The notes beneath the pieces are model-generated. The model was not told where the DNA came from. It ran no database searches and saw only the letters and a list, made by a program, of their open reading frames with translations. A program made the translations under genes and the position numbers. A stretch of DNA of 64,000 nt from Perca fluviatilis (Eukaryota > Chordata > Actinopteri > Perciformes > Percidae). This document shows positions 49,213 to 60,280 of this stretch, piece by piece (position 1 is the first letter of the stretch; the number at the start of each line of letters is the position of its first letter). Location of the stretch: NCBI RefSeq assembly GCF_010015445.1, contig NC_053118.1, positions 4,853,781-4,917,780 of the forward strand, given 5' to 3'.

Positions 49213-49932
49213 TACAGTCCAGATCACTTGAGGCTGTGGAAATCCAGTCTGAGATAAGAATGAAGAATTACCAAGATCCGGTTAAGCTGCATGATTCCCA
49301 ACCAGGAGTACTTCTGCAGTTTCCAGGGAGTACATGGAAAGATTGGAGAGTAGCTCAACTAATTTGAAATGATTTGATTCAAAGAAAACATCAACATATT
49401 AGCATTAAGTTAACACCTGAACACTGTGTTGCAATTATGTAAGAGTGTGTGAAAACTTGTTTGCAAGCTAGCACAGAAGTTTGAACAGGTAGCTAAAATT
49501 AATGGAGAATAGGTTAAAATAGTTAGCTGAAAGTAATACTAATGTATTACTTTCAGCTAACCGAAGTAGTAGTAAAAGTAGTAGCTTAGTAGGCTATTTG
49601 TAGCATGATTGCTGACCAAACCAACCTTAATATTATAATAATAGAGTTTACTTGTATGATAAAATTACACAGCCCTCCAACAGGGCTGTAGGGGTACCTC
49701 AGACCAAAAAGGTTGGGAACCACTGGTCTACATTTACAGTGCATCGTGGCAGAGTCTGGACAAGGACAGAATTTGACACGTAAATAGACAACTGATAACT
49801 GAGATGTGTGAGGTGAAACTTTAGGACAAGGATAGTACAAACTCTGTCTCGTCTTTGTGCACAGTCTCACAAGTGCAGTCTGTTATTTCCCCCAAGCTTA
49901 CTGATTATTTGTTTGGATCAAAATAGGATAAT

Positions 49933-49938
49933 TTATTC
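49933..49938 (-). terminator. fam210a: Polyadenylation signal of fam210a
   Basis: AATAAA on the - strand, 28 nt downstream of the TAG stop, implying a very short 3' UTR. It converges with ldlrad4, whose last strong signal is about 5.9 kb away. Confidence 0.65.
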
Positions 49939-49965
49939 AGAGGAGTCATCTGTAAATGGTTTTCC

Positions 49966-50280
49966 CTAATCACTTTTCTTTCTAAAAAACGCTTTTCCCT
50001 CTGAAACTCTATCTTTGGTTTCCTGCAATTTTTCAGAAAGCTTGTCCTTAGTCTCTTCCATTTTCTCAGAGAAACGTTCTTTTGTTTCCTCCATTTTCTC
50101 TGAAAATCTCTCCTTTGTCTCCTCCATCTTTTCTGTCAGTTTCTCCTTGGTCTCCTCCATTTTGTCCTGGATGTATTCTTTAACCGGTGGTGGTGTTGAT
50201 AAGTAGCCATGCTTGCGGAGATACTGAACAGATAGTGATGTGCCGCCCAGAGTTGCCGTATATCTTGCAGGGGTTGCAAT
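49966..50280 (-). CDS. fam210a: fam210a terminal coding exon: IATPARYT block and repeated coiled C-terminus
   Basis: The exon starts after a ttccctacag acceptor and encodes 104 residues plus TAG. It begins IATPARYTATLGGTSLSVQY, then YLRKHGYLSTPPPVKEY, the end of DUF1279. The tail is five consecutive 11-residue units of the form MEETKEKLTEK, with the last one starting LQETKDR (protein residues about 219-273). It ends GKAFFRKKSD. Units this regular predict a long amphipathic or coiled helix. The full protein is about 282 residues against 272 in human, which I recall as having only about three such units. An AATAAA lies only 28 nt past the stop, so the 3' UTR is short. The family assignment is firm; the role of the repeat is inferred. 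Confidence 0.96.
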   Translation of the reverse strand: MATPARYTATLGGTSLSVQYLRKHGYLSTPPPVKEYIQDKMEETKEKLTEKMEETKERFSEKMEETKERFSEKMEETKDKLSEKLQETKDRVSEGKAFFRKKSD

Positions 50281-50286
50281 CTGTAG

Positions 50287-52555
50287 GGAAACAAACACAC
50301 TGGCTGGTCAGCAGAGCAAAATGCAGGAATCCATCACTCATAAATCACTTGTTGGATATACTGCATCAGCCTTTTATATACACACTGACTAAGTCTGCAT
50401 TCACACAGCCTGCATTGGCCGTCAGATGTTGCAGCAATAACACCGGTCTTTCCATTCATTTTGAATGGAGGTAGAGTTGTGGTGGGGTTTGCTGAATGGG
50501 GGAGAAGCAAAACAAAATGCAGCGGCTTGCTGCGAAAACTTTAATACGGACTTCACTTTTGGAGAAACGCAACCCCATGTCACACTGCAGTGGCCAATCC
50601 TGTACTACCGAGGGCCGATTTACGTTAAATCAAACGTGCTTATTTTCGCTACCTGAGAGCGCGTAACCGGCAATTTCCACAGACTGCGGAACGTCTGCGT
50701 CCCTACTCCGTCCCAGTTCCGTCAGTCCGCAGCCCTCCGGAGCAGATACACAGAGCTTCTATTTTTGACGGACGACGGCGAGCTCCGCAGCAATTCAGCA
50801 CACGGCAGATAGTGCAGGACACAGCACCGAGTCGTTTCCCCTCTACTCCTCTGGATGGAAACAAACTGTTGTTGGTTTTGTGGTTCTATTCTACCTGAAT
50901 TTGCGAGAACTTGTGGGTCCTCGTGACTACAGCTGTCAGTCATGGCCGCAGCAGTTCCGCAACAAATCCGGATCCGGTGGGTATTTACGGACGGCGGAAC
51001 ACGCAGCCGGCACGCAGCGGAGACGGTCTGCAGCCGTTACGCATCTAGTGGAAATCCCCGGTAAGCTTAAGGTTTCCTGTCTTCTCTGCATGTTGACAGA
51101 GAGCGGAGCTCCGACACACGCAGAGGTGCGGACAGAGCCAAATTACGTTGCCTCGGCAGTTTAAGTCACAGTGAGTCACGGAAATACGGGTTTAGCAGTT
51201 GCAAGTGTGATTACAGTTTTCAAAACTCCACACATACAGCATTTGCTGCAATGTAATACAATGGCGAGCCGAAAGCGGTCATGGTGCATTTAACGCTTCT
51301 TTTTTTAACACAAAACACAAGCACTAAACAGCCAGGTTTGTGAAACAGCTAAAGGTTCACCAAACTACAAAGCAATCGAGTCGTGCTCTTCTCTTTCTCC
51401 TGAAGCTGTCTTCAAGTGCGGTCGGAAATGTTGAGATCTATAAACGATCTGACAGATAACAGTAATTGTGAAATATAAAGTCTACTTGTGCTACATCGGT
51501 GGGTATAAAAACACAACATGACGTCACACCAATGGGCCGTCTTAGTTACACTCCCACCGCCGCCAGATGGCTTTTTTTGGTCTGAATGGGCCCTAACGAA
51601 ATGAGACATGCTTATCTAAATTGATTAAGAGGTCAAGAAATTTTGTGAAAGTGTAAATGTTTTAATACAACACAAGTAAGTGTTAATAAAAAAAAAAGTG
51701 CTGATGAGAGTTTTAGGGAGATATTTGCTCATTGTCAGGTTCACCCTCTATCTAAAACTCCGTTTTAGTGCATGCCTTTTTAAAGCTGTGATAGGCAGAT
51801 TGTTTTTGGCACTGCTGGGAAAAAATTCCATAATAATTTTTCAGCATTATGTAATTCAAGTGGTCAGAGAGAAAACTAGACTTCTGCCTCCTCTTGGCTC
51901 CATTTTCAGGCTTTACAAAATCCAGCCCCTGACCAAAGACTTTGGCTAATCCCAGGTTATTTTAGAGAGCGAGAGCTGTTCTGCAAATGCAGATGTGTGA
52001 GGCCAAAGGCTTAAGGCTGCTGCTAATTCAAGGTCAAACCATTAGATAAGAGACAATTTATTGCCATCCATATATACAGTACATAGAGGAACAAACTTGT
52101 GTAAAAATGTAATCCAGTTTATTTTTTAGGGAGCTGAAATTTACTGCGATAACAGTCGTGAGAGCTGGTCTGCTGGGGTTAGCCTTTAGCCTAGCGTAGA
52201 ATATGCCAGTGGGAGGGTCTGGACAGAGAGGGTGGAGGGAGAGCTGCTGAAAATGGTCCCACTCTACTTAAAATTCTGGCATTTTTTAACAACTGCCTAC
52301 TACAGCTTAAAGCCTTTGGCTTGCGAGAAAAATATGGCACACCTCTGCAAAAGGTAGTTCTCAAGCCATGGGTGGAGATATTCGGATAGTGCGGTATATT
52401 CTAATAAGCCTGCATGTGACATAGGAAGGGGAGCCAAATTAAATGGCTTGTTGAAAAAAAAAAAACGTAGTGGGTTGTCTTATGTCTGTGGGTTGGTAGG
52501 CACTCAAGCTAATGTTCACTTCACTAAAAACCCAGAGGATCCTGGATTACATTAC
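50287..52555. other. fam210a intron with repeat fragments
   Basis: 51062-51290 matches interior parts of the hAT family at 22752 (GACAGAGAGCGGAGCTCCG, TGGCGAGCCGAAAGCGGTC) without termini. 51690-51950 looks like a common fish repeat (CTGTGATAGGCAG). No gene. Confidence 0.5.
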
Positions 52556-52667
52556 CTTGTACATGGCATACGCAGTCAGAGCGTAACCACTCGAAGAGTC
52601 TCTCAAAAGGCCAACTAGTGACTCAGGTAGACCAATCATCTCCAGGAAGGGCACTACATTCACACCT
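52556..52667 (-). CDS. fam210a: fam210a second coding exon (DUF1279 core)
   Basis: A 112-nt exon with acceptor cccctcag and donor gtaatg. One base completes the Lys codon begun in the previous exon, followed by 37 codons: GVNVVPFLEMIGLPES, then LVGLLRDSSSGYALTAYAMYK. GVNVVPFLE..GLP and ALTAYA.YK are the conserved centre of DUF1279, and the Gly-Val start continues the YYAAMK of the preceding exon exactly as in vertebrate FAM210A. It ends in phase 0, matching the next exon. It is too short for a simple open-frame scan and was located by searching between the two flanking exons. Confidence 0.93.
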
Positions 52668-52901
52668 CTGAGGGGAGGAAAACAGAGGGTTTTAATTTGA
52701 ACAATTGTAATTAGTTGCCACAAATTGTGCTGTAATCCTGATAGTGTTGCATCATCATAACATTAAAAACATGATTTGCCAACTTTTAGGATAAAGAAAT
52801 TATTAAATTATTGGTGGCAGTTAGTATACTAGAGTTAAGACTGTACATCAGATTAAATACAGTTTGTCACTCTTCTAAAATACATAAATCAATTTCAGAA
52901 A

Positions 52902-53142
52902 TAGGGCTGGGCGGTATATTAACTTTTTAAAAAGGTATATCGATAATTTAAAACGAGATATGGGATGAGACAATACTGTTGATATTGATATCGTTCGATG
53001 TTGCGTTACATAACCATTTCTTCCATAAAGTCGTGCCTGTGTTTGTATCTCTTCTCACCCACTCGCTCACAAGCTCTCCTGCAACATGGAGGGAGACAGT
53101 GCTGGCCCCCACTGCTAACATTTACCTACATTTTTAATTGTT
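52902..53142. mobile_element. Left part of another hAT-type element
   Basis: TAGGGCTGGGCGGTATATT at 52902 is a typical hAT terminus of the fish GGGCGRTAT type, followed by ATATCGATA-rich sequence. The matching right end was not found; the 53151 element is inserted in or next to it. Confidence 0.45.
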
Positions 53143-53150
53143 ATTTGCAC

Positions 53151-53745
53151 TAGGACGGGGTACCGAATGTCGATACTTTTATGGTATCGAAAAAAAATAC
53201 TCCAATCCTTTGAGTATCGAAAAATTCTCTCTTTCGGTGCCAAATTTCAGTTCCAAAAGCGTCTGAGAGAGCGGAGAGGTGCGGACGGAGTAAACTGTCT
53301 GCAGTTTTGTTGAAGTCACAGAGAGTCACGGTTGGTTTCAAGTGTGGTTACAGTTTTTTAAAACTTCACGCAGACAGCGTTAATATATTAATGGCGAGCC
53401 GAAAGCGGTCGCGATGCTTTTGACGTTACACTTACTCTTACAAGCAGCCACAACAGTGGTTTCTCTGCCCTGATGACTGACTGACAGGCTGAGCTTGCAA
53501 GGCAAGGCACTTTTATTAATGTTACTCTGAGTGAGCAGTTTTACCAGAATTTTTTAATTTTGATAACTGTATTGATTCACAATTAAGGTGGAAAATAAAA
53601 GCTTTGTGTTTAATGTATTTTTGTTGATGTTGAAATGGATTTTAAAACATATGGTATCAAAAAAAGTATCGTTAGGAATCGGTATCGAAACTGAGGTATT
53701 GAATTTGGCACCGGATCGAAAGATTCTGAACGATACCCAGCCCTA
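53151..53745. mobile_element. hAT-type element, family member 3
   Basis: Starts TAGGACGGGGTACCG, ends CGATACCCAGCCCTA, flanked by an exact 8-bp duplication ATTTGCAC (53143-53150 and 53746-53753). It lies in the second fam210a coding intron. It is the shortest copy (595 bp), lacking parts present in 22752-23735. Confidence 0.93.
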
Positions 53746-53753
53746 ATTTGCAC

Positions 53754-54216
53754 AGCTGTATATTTTGTTAAGCAGTAGGAATACTGTCTTTGTACCAATA
53801 TTTTCGCTAGTAACGTTCTTTTGTGGAGGCCGTTATGGCGAAAAAGACTGAAGAACAGTAGTTACTGGATGTAACTTAAACTTTAGTTCTATGAATAAGA
53901 GCCGGTGAGACAGTGCCTGGACCCAGGTGAGAAAGGTGACATATGACCAGATTAATATAGTCCATAAAAATGCATGCTACTTTGTGAGTAGAGAATCTAG
54001 TCTGCAGTGTAGTTTATATATTTAACAAATAAACCAGAGAATTGTACATTTGGCTTCATGATCAAGAAAGTTTCTCTCTCTTGTGACATCTCGTATGTGG
54101 CTTTGACTTACAACTGAAAGTTTAGCCCACTCCGTCCTTAGCACTTAGCCCTATTTAGGAATAAATGTCAAATCTGTTCTATAATGAAAAGCCATAAACT
54201 CAGAACACAGACTCAC
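53754..54216. other. fam210a intron part, nothing recognised
   Basis: AT-rich sequence between the 53151 hAT copy and the first coding exon. No feature seen. Confidence 0.4.
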
Positions 54217-54638
54217 TTCATAGCAGCGTAATAGAAGGTTCCAAACCAGACTGAGGACGTCATGAGATGTACAGGGATCATCACCTTCCCATACTGTTTG
54301 AAGGTCCTCTTAAACCTCTGGACCAGACCGGTGGACTTGTCCTGCAGGGGATCCACCTCGACAGCATCAGGCCCAGCTTCCCCTTTCTGGATCTCCTGTG
54401 CTTGAGGTTTTGAGCTTGACTGTGGTTCCTCCTGTGGTGGCTCGTGTTTTGGCTGATGTGCTGCCTTGCTTGAGGCTGAGGTTGACAGCCAGTGTCGGCC
54501 TGTCGATGGTGGTAGTGACAGACGGAGGACACAGCAACAAAATGCTACTGGTGGTTCAGGGATGGTGACACCCACCAGTAATGGGCGTGCAGCTGCCATA
54601 CGCCGTGCACCATGAGTTAGGAAGCGCTGCATTATCAT
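54217..54638 (-). CDS. fam210a: fam210a first coding exon: mitochondrial leader and start of DUF1279
   Basis: FAM210A (C18orf19) is a mitochondrial inner-membrane protein with a DUF1279 domain, linked in mammals to mitochondrial translation and to muscle and bone maintenance. The exon runs from ATG at 54638, with an in-frame TAG just upstream, to a GTGAGT donor, ending two bases into a codon. The N-terminus (MIMQRFLTHGARRMAAARP) is Arg-rich without acidic residues, like a mitochondrial leader; initiation could also be at the second Met (54632). A Pro/Gln/Glu/Ser-rich linker leads to the conserved DPLQDKS and QRFKRTFKQYGKV blocks and the hydrophobic segment IPVHLMTSSVWFGTFYYAAM (about residues 118-139). 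The exon's 5' UTR part begins at 54688 after a ccttccacag acceptor. It joins in frame to 52667-52556. Confidence 0.95.
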
Positions 54639-54688
54639 CCTCTACTCCTCCACACCTCCTCTGTGCTGCTGTGACGTTTAACCACAGG
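54639..54688 (-). other. fam210a: fam210a 5' UTR part of the first coding exon
   Basis: Fifty bases lie between a polypyrimidine/acceptor (tgtccttccacag) and the start codon. The in-frame TAG at 54644-54642 excludes N-terminal extension through this exon. Confidence 0.7.
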
Positions 54689-55243
54689 CTGTGGAAGGAC
54701 ACAAAAAAAAAAAACACAGTATAAACATCAAATCTAGGCAGTTACCATGTGGCCTAAAGTAAGGCACAGACAAAACAAGCGCACAAGGGTCCTTTCTTCT
54801 CTACTTTGCAGTTTGGCCTGATATTTTATCTGGCAGTTTTATTTAGATAGCAATTATGTTTGCTAATACTGACATGTACAAACACACAGTTAATACATTT
54901 TACACACAAGACTAAAAAAATAAAAAAATTCTGGTACCGATACATGAAAATAATCATACATTTTTTTTAAATCTTTACACTCCACACAAAATAAAACACC
55001 TCCCTCTCCCCTCCCAAACCCATCCCTTCAACATACTTAATCAAATAATTATTAAATGTATTACACTGCACTGTAACTTTTATTTGGATCTTATTCTATT
55101 TTAGCCTGTTTTACTTTTTTATCTTTTTAACTGCTCCCTAATGTTTTATTTAAAAAAAAGTGTTTTGAATTGCCTTGTTGCTGAAATGTGCTGTAAAAAT
55201 AAATGTCTTTGATTGAACAAAGCTTTGATGCAAAGAATTTACA
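54689..55243. repeat. fam210a 5' intron part with LINE-tail-like repeat
   Basis: 55096-55215 (TTTGAATTGCCTTGTTGCTG, TGTGCTGTAAAAATAAATGT) matches 3104-3215 and resembles a LINE 3' end. Confidence 0.5.
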
Positions 55244-55450
55244 TCTATGATCAGGGGCGGATCTAACTGGGTGCCATAGGGTGGAAAATGCAACACTAAA
55301 AGAAAGCCTTGCCACCCCTGCTGCAACGAATGTTGGCAGCAAAGAATTAAAAGTTATGGCCAGTTTGACAATTTACGAGCGCGAATCTCCAATGTCCGAC
55401 TGCAGTCAGTCAAAAACTGTTTGCTTCCCCTCTCACACATCTGCCACTCA

Positions 55451-56440
55451 TAGGGCTGCACGATTATGGCCAAAATGATAATCACGATTATTTTGATCAA
55501 TATTGAGATCACGATTAATTATCACAATTATTTGTTGATTTTAGCCAAAACTAATTTTATTGTCACATAATTATATAATTATAACTGCTTTTACATCCAT
55601 ATTGTGCTACATTCCTCCTTTATTGAAGGATACTGTGAAGAAGTATGTAATTTCAGCTGTTGTGCGACCGCTTTCCACACATGCATGTTTGCCGTGAAAG
55701 ATACAGGCAACGCAATTTTCTGTTCACATTAAGGGCGCATGTGGTGCCTGGTATCTACCGGACGAAATAGCTACGCGGATTTCTGTGGCTGATTACACTG
55801 CCACTTACATGTCTGCGTTGCGCTCTGATGCTCCGAAACCCACGTTAGAGGCAACATAAACATCGCTGAATGTCACGCTAGTAAACACAAATAACACGTT
55901 ACACAGCAGGTAACATTAGCCTACCGTTAGCCACAGTAGTAACTGGATTAAACACGGCTAAAATGCTGACTGCTAAACAGTGTAGTGTGTCTGTATTTAA
56001 CTGTAGGATTCCAACAGCGGGACGTCCAACAGTCTGCTGCTAAAGCTATGAGCTGAAAGACACAAACTAGCACTATAGTCACTGCTGTTGTCTGAAAAAC
56101 AACACAGACGGGACAAAACGTTGCGTTTACTGGTAAACTGGTAAACATCGTGTCCGGCTTATGATGACTGCTACCTGTTGTGGAATTTTCCTCACGTTAC
56201 TCTGTCCTCTGTGACTGTCTACATCTAGAAACTAAGCTGCGCGGTGCAGGCAGGGAACAGCTCTGATTGGCTCATGGAGACATGTGATCAGACAGTGGTT
56301 TACGGAGCGCTAGATTGGCTTTGCAAAAACTGTTCTATGAAGGAAATGACGCATTTTAAATATCGCTCGATCACGCAAGTTTGATCGTGGGAAGCCAAAA
56401 TCGTGATCGTGATTAAAATTCGATTAATTGTGCAGCCCTA
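55451..56440. mobile_element. hAT-type element (TAGGGCTGCACGAT family), nested
   Basis: Termini TAGGGCTGCACGATTATGG and TTGTGCAGCCCTA, flanked by an exact 8-bp duplication GCCACTCA (55443-55450 and 56441-56448). The subterminal regions contain AATCGTGATCGTGATT-type repeats. The middle is non-coding and includes TAACATTAGC-type GC-poor sequence. Confidence 0.95.
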
Positions 56441-56682
56441 GCCACTCATCACCTGTGTCTTACCTTAATGCCTTTCCTGTGATAATGCCACTTACATACT
56501 TCTATCTCCTATTAAGTGAGATCACATTGTATGGTCACTTATTCCTAATATGAACTGTTTCACATGAAACATCAAATCCAAGACATTGATTGCATGAGAT
56601 TAAGTTTGTCTGTAGGAGTTTGCAAATGGCAGCCTGTGCCCTTTTGTAGTGTGTACATACTATTTCTCTGTGATTGAATTCA

Positions 56683-56683
<1 letters not shown>

Positions 56684-56742
<59 letters not shown>

Positions 56743-56776
56743 TATATTATATTATATTATATTATATTATATTATA
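56684..56776. repeat. (TA)n then (ATTAT)n microsatellite
   Basis: Uninterrupted TA run to about 56739 followed by ATTAT units, inside the outer hAT element. Confidence 0.95.
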
Positions 56777-57254
56777 TACACACACACGTCTGCCATATGT
56801 TGCCACCCCTCAAAAATTCCTCCCCCCTCTCTCGCCACCCCATTAATATTTTTCTAGATCCGCCCCGGTCTATGATTTTTAGTAATCAAATTACTGGAGT
56901 TAGTTGAGGACCCAGTATGAGCCTCACGCAGCCCTGCGGGTGGACAGCCATCTCACGCAGCCCAGACAGCCTACTCGTAAAGTTCCACAGGCAATTATTT
57001 TAAATTTGTTTTATTTTAACCCTTCAGTAGAGGAATGTGAAAACAACTCTTGTGACAAACTATGCACATACACAAATTAATGTAGTCAAGGTCAGACATT
57101 TTAGAAGACATAGACATATGACAAACACATTTGAGTGGATGGGGACTTTCCCTGAGCAAACTAACAATGACCTAAGTTAACTATAAGGTTATCTCCTTTG
57201 CATTTAGCTACTGATTACACAGGTTATAAGACAGATTGAAGGTCCTGAACGTAC

Positions 57255-57293
57255 CTTGTGTTATGATTGCACATTCATTAATGCAAGCAGCAC
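57255..57293 (-). other. fam210a: Probable non-coding 5' UTR exon of fam210a (39 nt)
   Basis: On the - strand a pyrimidine-rich acceptor (gtttttatccag) is followed after 39 nt by ...ACAAG and a strong GTACGT donor. It lies between the coding exon and the likely promoter, where a 5' UTR exon is expected. It contains one ATG (MNVQS...) whose frame is not extended here. The call rests on splice signals alone. Confidence 0.45.
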
Positions 57294-57995
57294 CTGGATA
57301 AAAACAAACAAGTGGGTGAGTTTCATGCAAAAAGGTCCAAGTATGTTCGTCTCCAAAACTTAGCGCTAACGTAAACAACAGGGCAAGGTTTATTGTTACG
57401 TTACAAAACTTCTGGTAAAACTACTATCAGCTAGCGTTAGCCAAACCACTGCAAGTGGTGGGCGAAATCTCCACAATAACACAGGAAGTCGTTACATTTA
57501 TCTTCACAATAAAAGTACTAACTATTACTACCGGTACGTAGTGAGGGCGTATTTGGCCTGGCTTATTTTATAAGTTCCGACCGGAAGTATTAAACTAAAA
57601 CCATGTTAGCTTTACACAGTAATCTATTTTAGGCTAACGTTGACGTTAGTTGACATTGGCCAGTTTTGTCTGGAGGACAACAAGGAGGCAGCTTTTAACT
57701 CCCTAGGTTGTTAGGGACACTGCCGTGGGAGGCTAAGTAAAGAGGCATTTATCTTGTTAAAGCAGACAGTGATTCTGCTTCAGACGCTGACTGGCAGGCG
57801 GACTTGTTAAGGCCAGACTTTACACTGCTGCCAACTTTGGCTTCTGACGTTAGCTAGTTAGCTAGCTGCACTGTTAACCCACACGAGCAAGAAAATAAGT
57901 TGTCACTAGCTATGTAAGTACAACATACTAAAGCAGAGGATATAAAGCAGACTACACTTGAAGTGTTAAGGAAGAGATAAAAACCGTAACGTTAC

Positions 57996-58100
57996 CGCTT
58001 AATCCTGATGGCCATGCAAATGTGCCTGGGCTAGCATCGTTCAATGACCACATTTATCGCTGCCGCATCATAGACTGCGTGAAGAGACCAGCATACGTAA
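57996..58100 (-). other. fam210a: Candidate first exon of fam210a (5' UTR)
   Basis: A donor-like AAGCG/GTAACG occurs at 57995 on the - strand, just downstream of a stretch with promoter-type motifs and CpG-containing sequence. The transcription start is not visible, so the upper boundary is a guess. Confidence 0.3.
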
Positions 58101-58118
58101 CCCCAACCGCGCAGAAAG

Positions 58119-58191
58119 CTACGGGAAATGTAGTTCGCATTGGTCCGACTCGCAGCAAAGACCTGCAAGAAATTAATTTCCCAGAATGCCT
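58119..58191. promoter_or_regulatory. Probable bidirectional fam210a/rnmt promoter with ZNF143 (Staf)-type sites
   Basis: Two motifs resemble the ZNF143/THAP11 site (ACTACAATTCCCAGCATGC type). One is on the - strand at 58134-58119, ACTACATTTCCCGTAG. The other is on the + strand at about 58175-58189, with core TTTCCCAGAATGC. Such sites are common in TATA-less housekeeping promoters, often bidirectional. FAM210A and RNMT are head to head in vertebrates, which fits. Motif recognition is by eye. Confidence 0.5.
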
Positions 58192-58281
58192 AGCGTAAAG
58201 TCAACTTCTTGTTTTCACTGTGCCACTGACGACCTTGGAACTCTCTCTTAATACATCCATGCCTTCGAACCTTGACTGTCA
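58192..58281 (+). other. Candidate 5' UTR exon of rnmt
   Basis: Downstream of the putative bidirectional promoter on the + strand, the sequence tgactgtca is followed by a strong GTGAGTATG donor at 58282. By synteny this is where rnmt exon 1 should start. There is no coding evidence in the window, and the 5' end is arbitrary. Confidence 0.3.
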
Positions 58282-58950
58282 GTGAGTATGGGTCATTCGA
58301 TTTTCAAAAACAAAAAATGAATGGTTATTTGATTTTCGTTTTAAAATACAAACTTTTAAATTGAAATAAACAGCGTTTTTTTCTTTTCATGGTCAAAAGG
58401 GGATGGGTGAAATTTAAAATATGCTTTGATTTTCGATTTCTTTTTCAAATAACAAAAATAAAATCACTCGAAAATAAAAATGAAAAAAGGCCTGTTTTTT
58501 CATATTCAGACACCTGGGGCCTGTTGCACAAAAGTAGAATGAAGATATCCAGGATAAATGAAAAAGCGCAGCTTGACTTAGTGTGATCCGCTCATCGCGG
58601 CTTAATCGGTTGCACGTTTGCCGAGCCAGGATCAGACGGTGAAGCTATGTCAAGCCAGGTGTAGATAGCTATGGCGAGTGGATTGTGTCATTCAAAGGAT
58701 AACCGGGAGAAGGATAAGGAGCAGGCTACCCGGTCAGGGCCCTAAAGTATAATCCGTTTTTCGTTTTAAACCAAAAACGAAAAAACAAAAAAACGGGTCG
58801 ATATTTCGTTTTTCGTTTAAATCCAAAAACCAAAAAACGGAAATATGAGCTCCGTTTTCCCGTTTTTTCAATGTCCATGCAATTTGAAAATTAAGTGGAA
58901 AATTGCTCGTTTTTCAACTGTTGCTTTTTTGTTATTCATCTTTCCGTTTC
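58282..58950. repeat. TTTTCGTTTT-rich repeats and MITE fragment
   Basis: 58512-58740 starts GGGGCCTGTTGCACAAAA, a fish MITE-type terminus without a matching end. 58749-58870 is built of CGTTTTTCGTTT and CCAAAAACGAAAA units and may be the left terminal region of the giant inverted repeat. Confidence 0.45.
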
Positions 58951-59791
58951 AACCCAAGAGCGAGAATATGGGCTCATTTTTATAATGTGCATAATCATTG
59001 AAAATCTGATGGAACACAGGTCTCGTTTATAATGTTATTTTGGTCTTACGTCTTAAGATCAAAGTTGACTAAAAGAAATCCGCTCTGGACAGGAAGTAAC
59101 ATTAACGTGTCAAAATAAAAGTATAAGAGCTTTAATAACTGCCAGAAGAACAATGTACTTTAGCTTTTGCCTGTAGCTTGTCAGATTAAGCTACAGTTAA
59201 TTATTTAGGGTTATATAAAGTATTTAATTGAGCAACATTCATTAATATAAGCCACAAAGGGAGTAAGAATGGATATTGTTTTAAAATAGAAATAGGATTA
59301 TAATATTTTTTGCCAGAAGAATGAGGCACTTTATGAATACATTGTTTGCCTGTAGCTTGTCAGATTAGGCTAAAGTTAGCTATTTAGGGTGATATAAAGT
59401 ATTTAATTATTAAATAATAATTTTTAAATCACATGAAATATGCATTCATATATTATTAGCCTATGTGTGGCAGTTATTGACTAGTTACTCTAATCTTACA
59501 CCAGCCAGTAAAAAGGCATGTGTTGTCTTCGGGTTAAATTTGTCGTGTTTTCAAAGTTTCTTATAAGAAATTTGGGTTTCTTTCAACCAAATTAACCAAA
59601 AATAACATGCATTGTTCCCTTCCAATGCTCTTTGCAAGTAAATTAATATTCACAACTTTCATAACATTTTGGGTGTTTTATTCAAATTTATAGTAGTTAT
59701 GGTCTTCCCGGGTGAATTTTGACCTGGTAGTGCAATAAGGCACTATTGAGCTTTACAGAAGATATATTTACAAGATACAAGACACAGACAG

Positions 59792-59823
<32 letters not shown>

Positions 59824-59829
59824 AAAATT

Positions 59830-59940
59830 GTTGGGTCTTTGTAAATTATAGAGTGTGGTCTAGACCTACTCTATCTGTAAAGTGTCCTGAGATAACTCTT
59901 GTTATGATTTGATACTATAAATAAAAGTGAATTGAATATA
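59830..59940 (+). repeat. L2-like LINE 3' end, short copy in opposite orientation
   Basis: Contains GTGTGGTCTAGACCTACTCT and TGATTTGATACTATAAATAA, the reverse complement of the 29815 and 32872 copies. Confidence 0.75.
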
Positions 59941-60280
59941 CCAGTCTGTTATAATCCAAAACAACTAATAGTATATCCTCATCTTACTTAGAAATTAGGT
60001 ATAATTCATGTAAATGAGGTCTGTTGACCATGAATGCAAAAAATAGGTTATAAAACTAATGAGTGGAATGAAGTTGGATAAAAGGGTAACCCAGAATTGA
60101 GTGATAAATTACTTCATGCTTTATGAAATGGTCAATTTAGTTATGCCAATAACATTTATAATGACCCAATTTATAAGACAACACAAGGGCTAAACCACTT
60201 GACCACTTAAATGAAAAGGCTTCTTTTTGCAACTCTGCAGAATATTCATGTGACATGGTTGACCAACTTAACTGCCAATA

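Larger units (their letters stand above)
55252..56868. mobile_element. hAT-type element in the fam210a 5' intron, carrying a nested hAT
   Basis: Termini CAGGGGCGGATCTA and TAGATCCGCCCCGG, flanked by an exact 8-bp duplication TCTATGAT (55244-55251 and 56869-56876). A second hAT (55451-56440) is inserted within. The right part contains a TA repeat and an ATTAT repeat. No transposase recognised. Confidence 0.92.

Noticed and set aside
49966..54638. Assignment of the - strand gene as a MICOS subunit (APOOL-like)
   Set aside because: The coiled C-terminus looked similar at first, but QYGKVMIPVHL, GVNVVPFLE and IATPARYT are specific to FAM210A/DUF1279.
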